A stretch of 64,000 nt of DNA. It comes from JAYPWI01 sp964629575 (GTDB lineage: Bacteria; Actinomycetota; Acidimicrobiia; Acidimicrobiales; Poriferisodalaceae). A program made the translations under genes and the position numbers. The DNA is taken from NCBI GenBank assembly GCA_964629575.1, contig CAZVUM010000009.1:38118-102117 (forward strand). Reading direction: 5' to 3'. The notes under the pieces were generated by a model that worked only from the letters and a program-made list of their open reading frames with translations, was not told the origin of the DNA and made no database searches. This document shows, one piece after another, positions 41,864-49,885 of this stretch (positions are counted from its first letter, which is position 1; every line of letters begins with the position of its first letter).

Positions 41864-42954
41864 ACCTCGATCATCCGTCCATCGGTTGCGGCGCTTGCGA
41901 TGGCCGCGTCGAGGAGCTCCTGGATACGCGCACCGTCCCCGAAGTCGGGCGCGCAGAGCTCGCCCGACGCCACGGCTTCGACGAAGTCGCCGACCATCGC
42001 CCCACCCGAGCGGAAGACGTCGCGGTAGGTGTCGTGAACGGCCCCACGACGCGCCGTGCCCCAGATGTCGTACGGGATGGGGAGCTCCGCAGGGGGACCG
42101 GCGCCGTCGGCCCGCACCCCCCGAACGAGCTGGGTCGACTCCCAGTCGTTGAACGCGTACAGGGTGCCGGCCTCGCCGTGCAGGTCGTACCAATGGGTCT
42201 GGCCCATCGCAGTGCCTTCGTGGGAGACCGCGCTGACCTGCAGGGTGCCGTGAGCGCCCGAGGCGAACCGTACTGTCAGCGTCGCCAGCTCCTCGGCAGG
42301 CTCATACGGGACGGCATCGGGGCGCGGTGCCCTGTCGTGGAAGCGGGACCCGACCGCTCCCACAGCGCTGATCTCTCCGAAGAACCACCTCGCCATGTCC
42401 AGCCAGTGGCTGCCGAGGTCCCCCAAGATTCCGCTCCCGGCGATCGCGGGATCGAAGCGCCAGGCGTAGTCGGTGTTTCGGGCGAAGCCGGCGTTGTATC
42501 GGAGGTTGAGGTGGTACGGGCGTCCGATGTACCCGTCGTCGATCAGACGCTTGACCCAGCGGCTGGTCGGCATGAATCGGTACGTGAACGGAACCATCGA
42601 CGCGACGCCCCGCGTGGTGGCCGTGGCCGCCATCTCGCGAGCGTCCTCCGCATTGAGCGCGAGGGGCTTCTCGCACAGTACGGCCAGGCCGCGGTCGAGC
42701 GCGGCGAGCGCGAGGCGATGGTGACTGTCGTTGCTGGTCGCGATGATCACCGCATCGAGGGACGGCTCGTCCAGGAGTTGTTCGGCCGATCGAGCGGCGA
42801 TCGGAATGTTCCATCGACGAGCCATCTCGACGGTGGAGCTGTACGTGCGCCCGGCGATTGCGGCGACTTCGGCACCCTCGTGGGCCTCGAGCGCAGGCAG
42901 GTACATGGAGTCGGTCCACCACGAGGTTCCGATGACACCGACCCGGACGGACAT
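41860..42954 (-). CDS. Gfo/Idh/MocA-family oxidoreductase (second)
   Basis: A 364-residue dehydrogenase. VGVIGTSWWTDSMYLPALEA (about 5-24) is an atypical Rossmann loop with WW in place of the usual GG. LAVLCEKPLALNAEDA (about 90-105) has the EKP Lys, and ILGDLGSHWLDMARWFFGE (about 175-193) has the GxHxxD pair that defines the sugar dehydrogenases of the family. It lies directly behind LacI (TGATG overlap) and before the protease, and all three are controlled from the region around the operator at 44027. It probably acts on the same cyclitol as the divergent operon. Confidence 0.9.
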   Translation of the reverse strand: MSVRVGVIGTSWWTDSMYLPALEAHEGAEVAAIAGRTYSSTVEMARRWNIPIAARSAEQLLDEPSLDAVIIATSNDSHHRLALAALDRGLAVLCEKPLALNAEDAREMAATATTRGVASMVPFTYRFMPTSRWVKRLIDDGYIGRPYHLNLRYNAGFARNTDYAWRFDPAIAGSGILGDLGSHWLDMARWFFGEISAVGAVGSRFHDRAPRPDAVPYEPAEELATLTVRFASGAHGTLQVSAVSHEGTAMGQTHWYDLHGEAGTLYAFNDWESTQLVRGVRADGAGPPAELPIPYDIWGTARRGAVHDTYRDVFRSGGAMVGDFVEAVASGELCAPDFGDGARIQELLDAAIASAATDGRMIEV

Positions 42955-43964
42955 CAGTTGCCGCTCGCGGGCGGCCCTGACGTCGCGCGGGGCACGAGCT
43001 GGGGCTCCAACACCTCGTGGCGGGCGCTGGTGCGCGAGCTTTCGAGGCGTTCGATGAGCGATTGAAGGGCGAGCTTGCCCATCTCGAATCGCGGCTGGTC
43101 GACTGTGCTGAGCGACATGTGCTGCATCGCGGCCAGAGCCGTGTTGTCGTAGCCCACGATCGAGATGTCGGCCGGCGCCCGCAGGCCCTCTTCCTCGAAT
43201 CGGTCCAGCGCTCCGGCAGCGGTCAGATCGTTGGCTGCGAACACAGCAGTCGGACGTCGCACCCACCGAATCATCTCGGTGGCCGCTTCGACACCGCTCA
43301 CCTCGGTGAAGTCACCCTCCACGACACGCACGAAGTCCGCGAGCCCGTGCGCGCCCATCGCTTGCTCGTATCCGTCGCGCCGCGTCTGGGCGCCGGCGCC
43401 GTCGCCGCCGTCGATGTGCGCGATGTCGCGGTGGCCGTGGCCAACGAGATGTTGGACGACGGCGCGTGCACCCGCGATCTCGTCGTTGTTGACAGTGTCG
43501 ACGGTCTCGGACGGGAGCGCACGCCCGACACACACGACAGGAACCTCTTCGGCCGCCGCGAGGATGTGATCATCCGGGAGTCGAGGGCCGAGCAGGATCA
43601 GCCCGTCGGTGCGGAACTCGAGGAGGGTCTCCAATGCGGCCCGGTCACCTCCGTCGCGGTCGAAGCTCGTGTTCATGAGCACCCGGTACCCACGCGCCTT
43701 GCCATGGAGCTCGATGCCTTCCATGACCTCGGCGAAGTACTGGTTGTGCAGATCGTCGATCAGTACCCCGACGGTCTGCGTTCGGTGACTGGCGAGGTTG
43801 CGGGCCAACACGTTGGGGCGATATCCGAGCTCTGTTGCGGCCGCGATCACGGCCGCTCGGCGGGCGTTGGAGACCTTTGGGGACTCCCTCATCACCAGCG
43901 AGACCAGTGCTCGCGAGACGCCGGCCCGTCGGGCCACATCGTCCATGGTGGGGGGTCGGCTCAT
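42954..43964 (-). CDS. LacI-family transcriptional regulator
   Basis: A 336-residue repressor-type regulator. The HTH is MDDVARRAGVSRALVSLVMR (residues 7-26), followed by the hinge helix near YRPNVLARNLASHRTQTVGV. The periplasmic-binding-protein-like sensor domain contains TDGLILLGPRLPDD and AVFAANDLTAAGALDRFEEE. It is divergent from the inositol-type operon, and a 14-bp palindrome lies between them, so it most likely represses both arms in the absence of a sugar or cyclitol inducer. The ATG at 43964 fits the usual start right before the HTH. Confidence 0.93.
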   Translation of the reverse strand: MSRPPTMDDVARRAGVSRALVSLVMRESPKVSNARRAAVIAAATELGYRPNVLARNLASHRTQTVGVLIDDLHNQYFAEVMEGIELHGKARGYRVLMNTSFDRDGGDRAALETLLEFRTDGLILLGPRLPDDHILAAAEEVPVVCVGRALPSETVDTVNNDEIAGARAVVQHLVGHGHRDIAHIDGGDGAGAQTRRDGYEQAMGAHGLADFVRVVEGDFTEVSGVEAATEMIRWVRRPTAVFAANDLTAAGALDRFEEEGLRAPADISIVGYDNTALAAMQHMSLSTVDQPRFEMGKLALQSLIERLESSRTSARHEVLEPQLVPRATSGPPASGN

Positions 43965-44026
43965 ATCTGTGGCTGCGGGTCGTCGAGCGGACGGTCGTTG
44001 ACATCGCCTGTGAGGGAGACTAGGCA

Positions 44027-44040
44027 TTAGAGCGCTCTAA
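44027..44040. promoter_or_regulatory. Probable LacI-family operator
   Basis: TTAGAGCGCTCTAA is a perfect 14-bp palindrome with the central CG of LacI-family operators. It lies 63 bases from the lacI-type gene start and 33 bases before the IolE-like gene, so it can control both directions. Confidence 0.7.
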
Positions 44041-44073
44041 CGACAACCACGCCGTTCGAGAGATCGCCCCAGC

Positions 44074-45012
44074 ATGACCAGCGCAACACCGCACCCCAGA
44101 CGCGCCATGCTCGACCGTCTCGCCAGCGCGCCCATCAGCTGGGGGGTGTGCGAGGTGCCCGGGTGGGGACTGGAGCTCCCGGTGGAGCGCGTTCTGCGCG
44201 AGATGCGCGAGGTGGGGATGCGCGCGACCGAACTCGGTTCGCCTGGCTATTTCCCCACCGACTCGGCTGATCTCCGGGCCCTCCTCGCCGGGGCCGAACT
44301 GCCCTTGGTCGCGGGCTTCGTGGGCCTGGTCCTGCACGATCGGGAGCAGCGTTCGCGGATGCTGGAGGAGGCGCGCGAGGCGGCAGAGCTTCTCGCTGGT
44401 GGCGGCGCTGACTACTTCGTGACGGCCGCCCTCACCGACTGGGACTGGGGACCGCGAGTGGCGCTCGACGATGGGCGCTGGGCCCTGCTCGCCGAGTCCC
44501 TCGAACTCCTGGAGGGCGTCGTCGCCGAGTACGGCCTCGAGCAGGCGGTTCACCCCCATGTCGGTACCGCGATCGAGACCGCAGACGACGTGACCGAAGT
44601 CCTGGCCCGCACCACCGTCGGATGGTGCTTCGACACCGGCCATCTGCTGATCGGGGGCTACGACCCCCTCGCATTCCTCAACGATGCACGCGACCGGATC
44701 CGGCACGTGCACCTCAAAGATGTTCGAATGGCGACCGCGCAGCGGGTCGTCTCGGGCGAACTCACCCTCATGCAAGGCGTGCAGGAGGGCATGTTCTGCC
44801 CAATGGGTCGAGGGGACGTGCCGATCGCCAAGATCGTCACCGAACTCGAGAATTCGGGGTACGACCGTTGGTACGTCCTCGAGCAAGATGCGGCACTGAC
44901 CGAGGGCGAACCGCCCAACGGCAGCGGCCCGATCCTCGACGTTCGCCAGAGCGTCGACCATCTCCGGAGCGTCGCTCGTGATCTCACCTCCACACAGGGG
45001 GGATCGAGTTGA
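44074..45012 (+). CDS. iolE: IolE-like inosose dehydratase / sugar isomerase (TIM barrel)
   Basis: A 312-residue xylose-isomerase-like TIM barrel. APISWGVCEVPGWGLEL (about 19-35) and MRATELGSPGYFPTD (about 49-63) match 2-keto-myo-inositol dehydratase (IolE), which turns scyllo-inosose into the trihydroxy-dione. Metal ligands are seen in QAVHPHVGTAIE, GWCFDTGHLLIGG and HVHLKDV. It is the first gene behind the operator, and the rest of the pathway follows on the same strand. The symbol is based on both family and context; a related isomerase function cannot be excluded. Confidence 0.82.
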   Translation: MTSATPHPRRAMLDRLASAPISWGVCEVPGWGLELPVERVLREMREVGMRATELGSPGYFPTDSADLRALLAGAELPLVAGFVGLVLHDREQRSRMLEEAREAAELLAGGGADYFVTAALTDWDWGPRVALDDGRWALLAESLELLEGVVAEYGLEQAVHPHVGTAIETADDVTEVLARTTVGWCFDTGHLLIGGYDPLAFLNDARDRIRHVHLKDVRMATAQRVVSGELTLMQGVQEGMFCPMGRGDVPIAKIVTELENSGYDRWYVLEQDAALTEGEPPNGSGPILDVRQSVDHLRSVARDLTSTQGGSS

Positions 45013-45055
45013 TCAGTGCCGAAATCCGGGCCAAACCCACACCCTGGGAGGGGAA

Positions 45056-46063
45056 ATGAAGAAATTCCGTTGGCTGGCGATCCTGCTGGCCTTCGTGCTC
45101 GTCGCAGCTGCTTGCGGCGACAGCGACAGCGACAGTGACGGGGGAACCGCCGATGGCGACGCCCCCGAGACCAGCGAAGCGGTCGAGCAGACCCAGTCAG
45201 GCGATCTGACCTTCCACATCATCACCCACTCCGACGACGGCCCGTTCTGGTCCGTCGTGAAGCGCGGTGCCGATGCGGCGGCCGCCGACCTCGGCGTGAC
45301 CGTCGTCTGGAAGCCGGGCGTCAACGATGCCCAGGTGATGGTGCGAGACATCGAGGCCGCGGTCTCGGAGGGCACCGACGGCATCGGCGCATCGCTGCCC
45401 GATCCCGCTGCGCTCGTCGGCCCGCTCCAGGACGCCGTTGCCAACGGCATCCCGGTCATCACGCTCAACTCGGGCTCGAACGACTACCAGAACATCGGTG
45501 CGCTGACCCACGTCGGCCAGACCGAGGTCGTCGCCGGTAATGGCGCTGGCCTTCGCTTCAACGCTGCAGGCGCCACCAAGGTGCTCTGCGCCCAGCAGGA
45601 GCAGGGCAACGTCGGCCTGACCGAGCGCTGCCAGGGTCTCGAAGAGACCTTCAACGGCGAGGTCGTCTCAGAGTTCATGGGCCTCGATGCCGACACCGCC
45701 GAGCAGCAGAACACGATCAGCGCCACGCTGGCTGCCGACACCGACATCGACGGCGTCCTCGGCGTCGGCCCGGTGATCACGATGTCGGCTCTGCGCGCTG
45801 CGCAGGACCTCGGTCGCGACATGACCATCGGTGGCTTCGACATGACGCCGGAGCTCCTGGCGGCCATCGAGGCCGGCGATGTGGCGTTCACCATCGATCA
45901 GCAGCAGTACCTCCAGGGCTACCTGACGGTGCTGTTCCTGTACCTCAACGTGACCAACCAGAACACCGTCGGCGGTGGCCTGCCGGTCCTCACCGGACCT
46001 GGCTTCGTCACCCCGGACAACGCTGCGGACGTCGTCGCCCTCAGCGAGCAGGGCACCCGCTGA
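45056..46063 (+). CDS. Sugar/cyclitol ABC transporter substrate-binding lipoprotein
   Basis: A 335-residue binding protein of the ribose/inositol (RbsB-like) type. The signal peptide ends in the lipobox LVAAAC, and an acidic Ser/Asp linker follows. The periplasmic-binding fold starts with LTFHIITHSDDGPFWSVVKR, and DIDGVLGVGPVITMSALRAA and TIGGFDMTPELLAAIEAGDV are typical of its second lobe. A strong GGGAGGGG precedes the ATG. Three hairpins after its stop could limit transcription into the permease gene, giving more binding protein than permease, as is usual in such operons. Confidence 0.92.
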   Translation: MKKFRWLAILLAFVLVAAACGDSDSDSDGGTADGDAPETSEAVEQTQSGDLTFHIITHSDDGPFWSVVKRGADAAAADLGVTVVWKPGVNDAQVMVRDIEAAVSEGTDGIGASLPDPAALVGPLQDAVANGIPVITLNSGSNDYQNIGALTHVGQTEVVAGNGAGLRFNAAGATKVLCAQQEQGNVGLTERCQGLEETFNGEVVSEFMGLDADTAEQQNTISATLAADTDIDGVLGVGPVITMSALRAAQDLGRDMTIGGFDMTPELLAAIEAGDVAFTIDQQQYLQGYLTVLFLYLNVTNQNTVGGGLPVLTGPGFVTPDNAADVVALSEQGTR

Positions 46064-46103
46064 TCGAGTCGCTGACTCGATTGGCAGCCTGACTCGATCA
46101 GGC
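46063..46103 (+). terminator. Two small hairpins just after the binding-protein gene
   Basis: The first pairs ATCGAGTC (46063-46070) with GACTCGAT (46074-46081) around a GCT loop. The second pairs GCCTGA (46087-46092) with TCAGGC (46098-46103) and is followed by TT. The first begins on the stop codon itself. They could stabilise the upstream mRNA or slow transcription. Confidence 0.5.
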
Positions 46104-46130
46104 TTGCCCAACTCAGCACTCCACTGATGC

Positions 46131-46159
46131 GGTGGGGCCAGACTCGGTCTGGCCCCACC
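46131..46159 (+). terminator. Strong hairpin between binding-protein and permease genes
   Basis: A perfect 13-bp stem, GGTGGGGCCAGAC with its complement, around a TCG loop. It has no U-tract. It lies within the operon, 64 bases before the permease GTG, so it is best read as an attenuator or mRNA-stabilising element, not as a complete terminator. Confidence 0.65.
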
Positions 46160-46222
46160 GGTCGGTGGTGACTTCTCGGCCGTCATGGCCAAGACTCTCG
46201 TCGCAAACCACAGGGGGAAGAT

Positions 46223-48145
46223 GTGAGCGACACGACCACCTCAGGGGATGCCTCTCCTGCGGAGGACCCGGCGGCCGACGCCGCCGACGACGAGCGGTTG
46301 GCGTATCGCTCTGTTTTCCAACGACTCTTCATCAGACCAGAGGTCGGCGCCGTCATCGGTGCGATCGGGGTCTGGAGCTTCTTCTGGGCGGTCTCGGAGA
46401 CCTTCGGCACAGCCGGCCAGAGCTGGAGCTGGATCGACATCGTCGCCAGCAGTCTCGGCATCATGGCCGTCGCCGTCGCGATGCTCATGATCGGGGGCGA
46501 GTTCGACCTCTCGTCCGGCGCGATGACCGGCGCGATGGCGATGCTGGTGGTGTTCATCGTCAAAGAGACGGGTGACCTCGGAGGGCTCGGGCTTCCGATG
46601 TTCGTCTCCCTCCCGCTCTCGCTCGCGATCGCACTCGGAATCGGGTACCTCAACGGCACGATGGTGGAGAAGACGGGTCAACCCAGCTTCATCATCACCC
46701 TGGCCACGTTCTTCTCGCTGAAGGGCCTCAAGCTCGGCCTCGCCAACCGCTTCGTCGGCCAGATCCAGGTCGCGAGCACCGAGGAAGCCTCCGACTACGA
46801 CTTCTGGCGACCCATCTTCGCCGGAGAGTGGGAACGCAACACCTGGGAGTTCGAGGCGCGGGACTTCTTCTACATCACTCTGGTGGTTCTGGGCCTCAGC
46901 CTGCTCGTCGTCGGCGTCTCTGAGCTGTGGTTCAAGCGCAACGAACACCTGAACAGCGCCGGCTTGGCCCAGCTCGTCGTCGGTGCGGCCATCGGTTCCC
47001 TCGGGGGCATCGGGATGCACGTCACCGACGGATCGGGCGCCAATGTGGTGACCGTCGCTGTGATCGCGGTCGGGATCCTCATCGGGCTGCACGGGCTGTG
47101 CCGCTGGCGGTACGAGCCGGTCGAGGACCCCGGCTCGGTCGAACTCGGCCCCGCCTTGCAGAAGCGCATGGCGACCGGCCTGGGTCTCATCGTGCTCGGT
47201 GGCGTGGTCGCCCTCGCGATCGACTCGTCCTCGGAGTGGGAGATCATCTTCCCGCTCACCACCCAAGGCGTCCGGGCCATCCTGTTCGTGGGCATCGCCA
47301 GCGCCGGCCTACTGATTCTGGCGGTGACCTCCCAGAAAGCCCTCTCGGTCAACCCGGCCACCAAGATGGTGGCCACCGTCGTCCTCGCTGTCGGGGTGGC
47401 GCTGATCGGGCTGACGATCTTCCTCGACTCCGAGGCCGCCAAGTTCCGCAGCGCCCTGTTCATGATCCTCATGTTGGTTGCTGTCCTGCTCGTCGCATGG
47501 GCGATCGCCGTCTCTCATTTCGAGGAGCGTCGTTACCCCGAGTCGCACGCCGATCGCCTGGGCATGCTCATTCTCACGGCGGGGGTGCTGGCGCTGTTGT
47601 TCGGCGTGCTGTTCCGCATGCTGTTCATCACCTCCGATGAGCTCGCCGCAGGCGTGCCGCCCACCAAGACGTCGATGCGTCTCGTCTGGTTCCTTCTGTT
47701 CACCGGGGTCATGGTCTGGGTCCTCGGCAAGACCCGGTTCGGCGGTTGGACCTTCGCCGTCGGTGGCAATAAAGAGGCTGCCCGCCAAGTCGGCGTGCCG
47801 GCCGCTCGGACCAAGACCCAACTCTTCATGCTGGTCTCGGGGGCCGCGTGGCTCGTCGGCGTGTTGCTGGCGTTCCGTATCAACTCGATTCAGGCGAACA
47901 CCGGCGATGGGGAGGAATTTGAGTTCATCATCGCGGCGGTCGTCGGCGGGTGTCTGTTGACCGGCGGGTACGGGTCGGCGTTCGGAGGGGCCATCGGCGC
48001 CTGCATCATGGCGATGCCCCTCGTGGGGATCGCCGCCGCCCGCTGGAACACCGACTGGCGATTCCTGTTCGTCGGCGTCACGTTGCTCCTCGCCGTGGTT
48101 GCCAACCGTTACATCCGGAACAAGGCGGAGGCCCTTCGCAGATGA
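46223..48145 (+). CDS. Sugar/cyclitol ABC permease, unusually long (RbsC-like with insertion)
   Basis: A 640-residue membrane protein. The N-terminal part is RbsC-like (LMIGGEFDLSSGAMTGAMA, about residue 88; PSFIITLATFFSLKGLKLGL, about 154). The C-terminal part is also RbsC-like (GGWTFAVGGNKEAARQVGVP, about 508; IIAAVVGGCLLTGGYGSAFG, about 572). Between them lie some 265 extra residues with six or more membrane spans; normal family members have 320-340 residues in all. The start is GTG at 46223, preceded by AGGGGGAAG. The next gene overlaps by ATGA. It should import the sugar recognised by the lipoprotein. Confidence 0.88.
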   Translation: MSDTTTSGDASPAEDPAADAADDERLAYRSVFQRLFIRPEVGAVIGAIGVWSFFWAVSETFGTAGQSWSWIDIVASSLGIMAVAVAMLMIGGEFDLSSGAMTGAMAMLVVFIVKETGDLGGLGLPMFVSLPLSLAIALGIGYLNGTMVEKTGQPSFIITLATFFSLKGLKLGLANRFVGQIQVASTEEASDYDFWRPIFAGEWERNTWEFEARDFFYITLVVLGLSLLVVGVSELWFKRNEHLNSAGLAQLVVGAAIGSLGGIGMHVTDGSGANVVTVAVIAVGILIGLHGLCRWRYEPVEDPGSVELGPALQKRMATGLGLIVLGGVVALAIDSSSEWEIIFPLTTQGVRAILFVGIASAGLLILAVTSQKALSVNPATKMVATVVLAVGVALIGLTIFLDSEAAKFRSALFMILMLVAVLLVAWAIAVSHFEERRYPESHADRLGMLILTAGVLALLFGVLFRMLFITSDELAAGVPPTKTSMRLVWFLLFTGVMVWVLGKTRFGGWTFAVGGNKEAARQVGVPAARTKTQLFMLVSGAAWLVGVLLAFRINSIQANTGDGEEFEFIIAAVVGGCLLTGGYGSAFGGAIGACIMAMPLVGIAAARWNTDWRFLFVGVTLLLAVVANRYIRNKAEALRR

Positions 48146-48930
48146 GTGCTCCACTTCTCGAGCTCGAGAACATCGCCAAGTACTACGGCAACATCATCGC
48201 CCTCACCGGGGTGACGACGTCGGTCAATGCCGGCGAGGTGACGTGCGTTCTCGGCGACAACGGCGCTGGCAAGTCGACCTTCATCAAAACCCTCGCGGGC
48301 GTCCATCAGCCCACCGAGGGCACCATCAAGATGAACGGCGAGGTTGTGAAGTTCGACTCGCCACGGGCGTCGCTCGACGCCGGGATTGCGACCGTCTACC
48401 AGGACCTGGCGCTGGTGCCGCTGATGTCGGTCTGGCGGAACTTCTTCATGGGTTCGGAGCCGACACGGAGCCTCGGTCCCCTGAGCTGGATCGACAAGAG
48501 CTCGGCGAAGGAGATCGCGAAGGCCGAGATGGCCAAGATGGGCATCGACATCCGCGACACCGAACAGCCCGTCGGAACCATGTCCGGCGGCGAACGCCAA
48601 TCCGTCGCCATCGCTCGGGCGGTCTACTTCGGTGCCAAGGTGCTGATCCTCGACGAACCGACCTCCGCGCTCGGGGTGAAGCAGTCGGGCGTGGTGTTGA
48701 AGTACATCACCGCGGCCCGCGACCGCGGCCTGGGTGTGATCTTCATCACCCACAACCCGCACCACGCCTATCCGGTCGGTGACCGCTTCATGATCCTCAA
48801 CCGCGGGCGAAGCATGGGGAACTTCGCCAAGTCCGAAATTCCGCGTGACGAGCTCGTGCGCATGATGGCCGGCGGCGCCGAGCTCGATCAGCTCACCCAC
48901 GAGCTCGAGTCGTCGGGCGCAGACGGCTGA
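48142..48930 (+). CDS. Sugar ABC transporter ATPase, single-domain type
   Basis: A 262-residue ABC ATPase of the sugar-import class. Walker A is GDNGAGKST (about 38-46), the signature is MSGGERQSVAIARA (about 147-160), Walker B is VLILDEPTSALG (about 168-179), and FITHNPHHAYPVGDRF (about 200) has the switch His. It has one ATPase domain (FrcA-like), whereas RbsA-type partners have two, so it must act as a homodimer. It is coupled to the permease by ATGA overlap and precedes the kinase gene by four bases. Confidence 0.93.
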   Translation: MSAPLLELENIAKYYGNIIALTGVTTSVNAGEVTCVLGDNGAGKSTFIKTLAGVHQPTEGTIKMNGEVVKFDSPRASLDAGIATVYQDLALVPLMSVWRNFFMGSEPTRSLGPLSWIDKSSAKEIAKAEMAKMGIDIRDTEQPVGTMSGGERQSVAIARAVYFGAKVLILDEPTSALGVKQSGVVLKYITAARDRGLGVIFITHNPHHAYPVGDRFMILNRGRSMGNFAKSEIPRDELVRMMAGGAELDQLTHELESSGADG

Positions 48931-48934
48931 TCCC

Positions 48935-49885
48935 ATGACCGACCTCCAGCTCCTCACGGTCGGTCGGGTCAGCGTCGACTTGTACGCAGAGCAGGGCGGT
49001 GTCTCGATGACCGAGGTCACCAGCTTCGCCAAGTCGATCGGCGGGACCTCCACCAACGTCGCTGTCGCCACTGCGCGCTTCGGCCACCGCGTGGCCACGC
49101 TCACGAAGGTGGGCGACGACCAGTTCGGCCGCTATGTGCGCCAGGCGCTCGAGCACACCTTCGGTGTGGACTCCCGGTACGTCCAGACGCATCCGACGCT
49201 CAAGACGCCGTTGGCGTTCGCCGAGCGGCTCCCGCCAGAGGAGCCGTCGATCATCTTCTACCGAGAACCCAGCGCCCCAGACATCGACATCGTCCCGGAG
49301 GACGTCGATCGAGAGGTCGTCGAGGACGTCGAGATCCTGTGGATCCCTGCCAGCCGCTTCCACGCCGAGCCGAGCGCCTCGACGGTGCGGACATTTCTCG
49401 ATTGGCGTCAGCGCAGGGCCCACACGATCCTCGACCTCGACTGGCGACCGATGTTCTGGGACTCCGAGACCCAGGCCAGGGAGGCGATCGAGCCGATGCT
49501 CGAGCGTGTGACGATCGCTGTGGGCAACAGGACCGAGTGCGAGATCGCGATCGGCGTGGGTGACCCCGACGAAGCCGCCGACGAACTTCTCGACCGGGGT
49601 CTCGAGGCTGCCATCGTGAAGATGGGCGGCGACGGTGTACTCGTGGCCACCGCCGACGGCGTGCGGGAGCGGATCGCTCCCTTCCCGGTGGAGGTGGTCT
49701 GTGGCCTCGGCGCGGGAGACGCGTTCGGTGGCGCGCTCTGTCACGGAATCCTCTCGGGCTGGGACCTGGTCGACAGTGTTCGATATGGCAACGCAGCAGG
49801 GGCCATCGTGGCGGCTCGGGTCATGTGCGCCGACGACATGCCCACAGCCGACGAGGTGGACTCGTTCTTGGCGGAGCGCTCGTGA
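48935..49885 (+). CDS. iolC: PfkB-family kinase, probable 5-dehydro-2-deoxygluconokinase
   Basis: A 316-residue PfkB kinase. The substrate-binding N-terminal motif is SIGGTSTNVAVATARFGHRV (about 34-53). DLDWRPMFW (about 166) is typical of IolC. The catalytic motif is GLGAGDAFGGALCHGIL (about 252-268) with the base Asp. In myo-inositol breakdown IolC phosphorylates 2-deoxy-5-keto-gluconate before aldol cleavage. Operon context with IolB, IolD and an aldolase supports the assignment. The free-standing form here lacks the extra C-terminal aldolase-like domain of some IolC proteins; a protein of that kind follows as a separate gene. Confidence 0.88.
   Translation: MTDLQLLTVGRVSVDLYAEQGGVSMTEVTSFAKSIGGTSTNVAVATARFGHRVATLTKVGDDQFGRYVRQALEHTFGVDSRYVQTHPTLKTPLAFAERLPPEEPSIIFYREPSAPDIDIVPEDVDREVVEDVEILWIPASRFHAEPSASTVRTFLDWRQRRAHTILDLDWRPMFWDSETQAREAIEPMLERVTIAVGNRTECEIAIGVGDPDEAADELLDRGLEAAIVKMGGDGVLVATADGVRERIAPFPVEVVCGLGAGDAFGGALCHGILSGWDLVDSVRYGNAAGAIVAARVMCADDMPTADEVDSFLAERS

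Noticed and set aside
46063..46159. A complete operon terminator between binding protein and permease
   Set aside because: The permease and ATPase follow in the same direction without another promoter being evident, and there is no U-tract, so partial attenuation is more likely.
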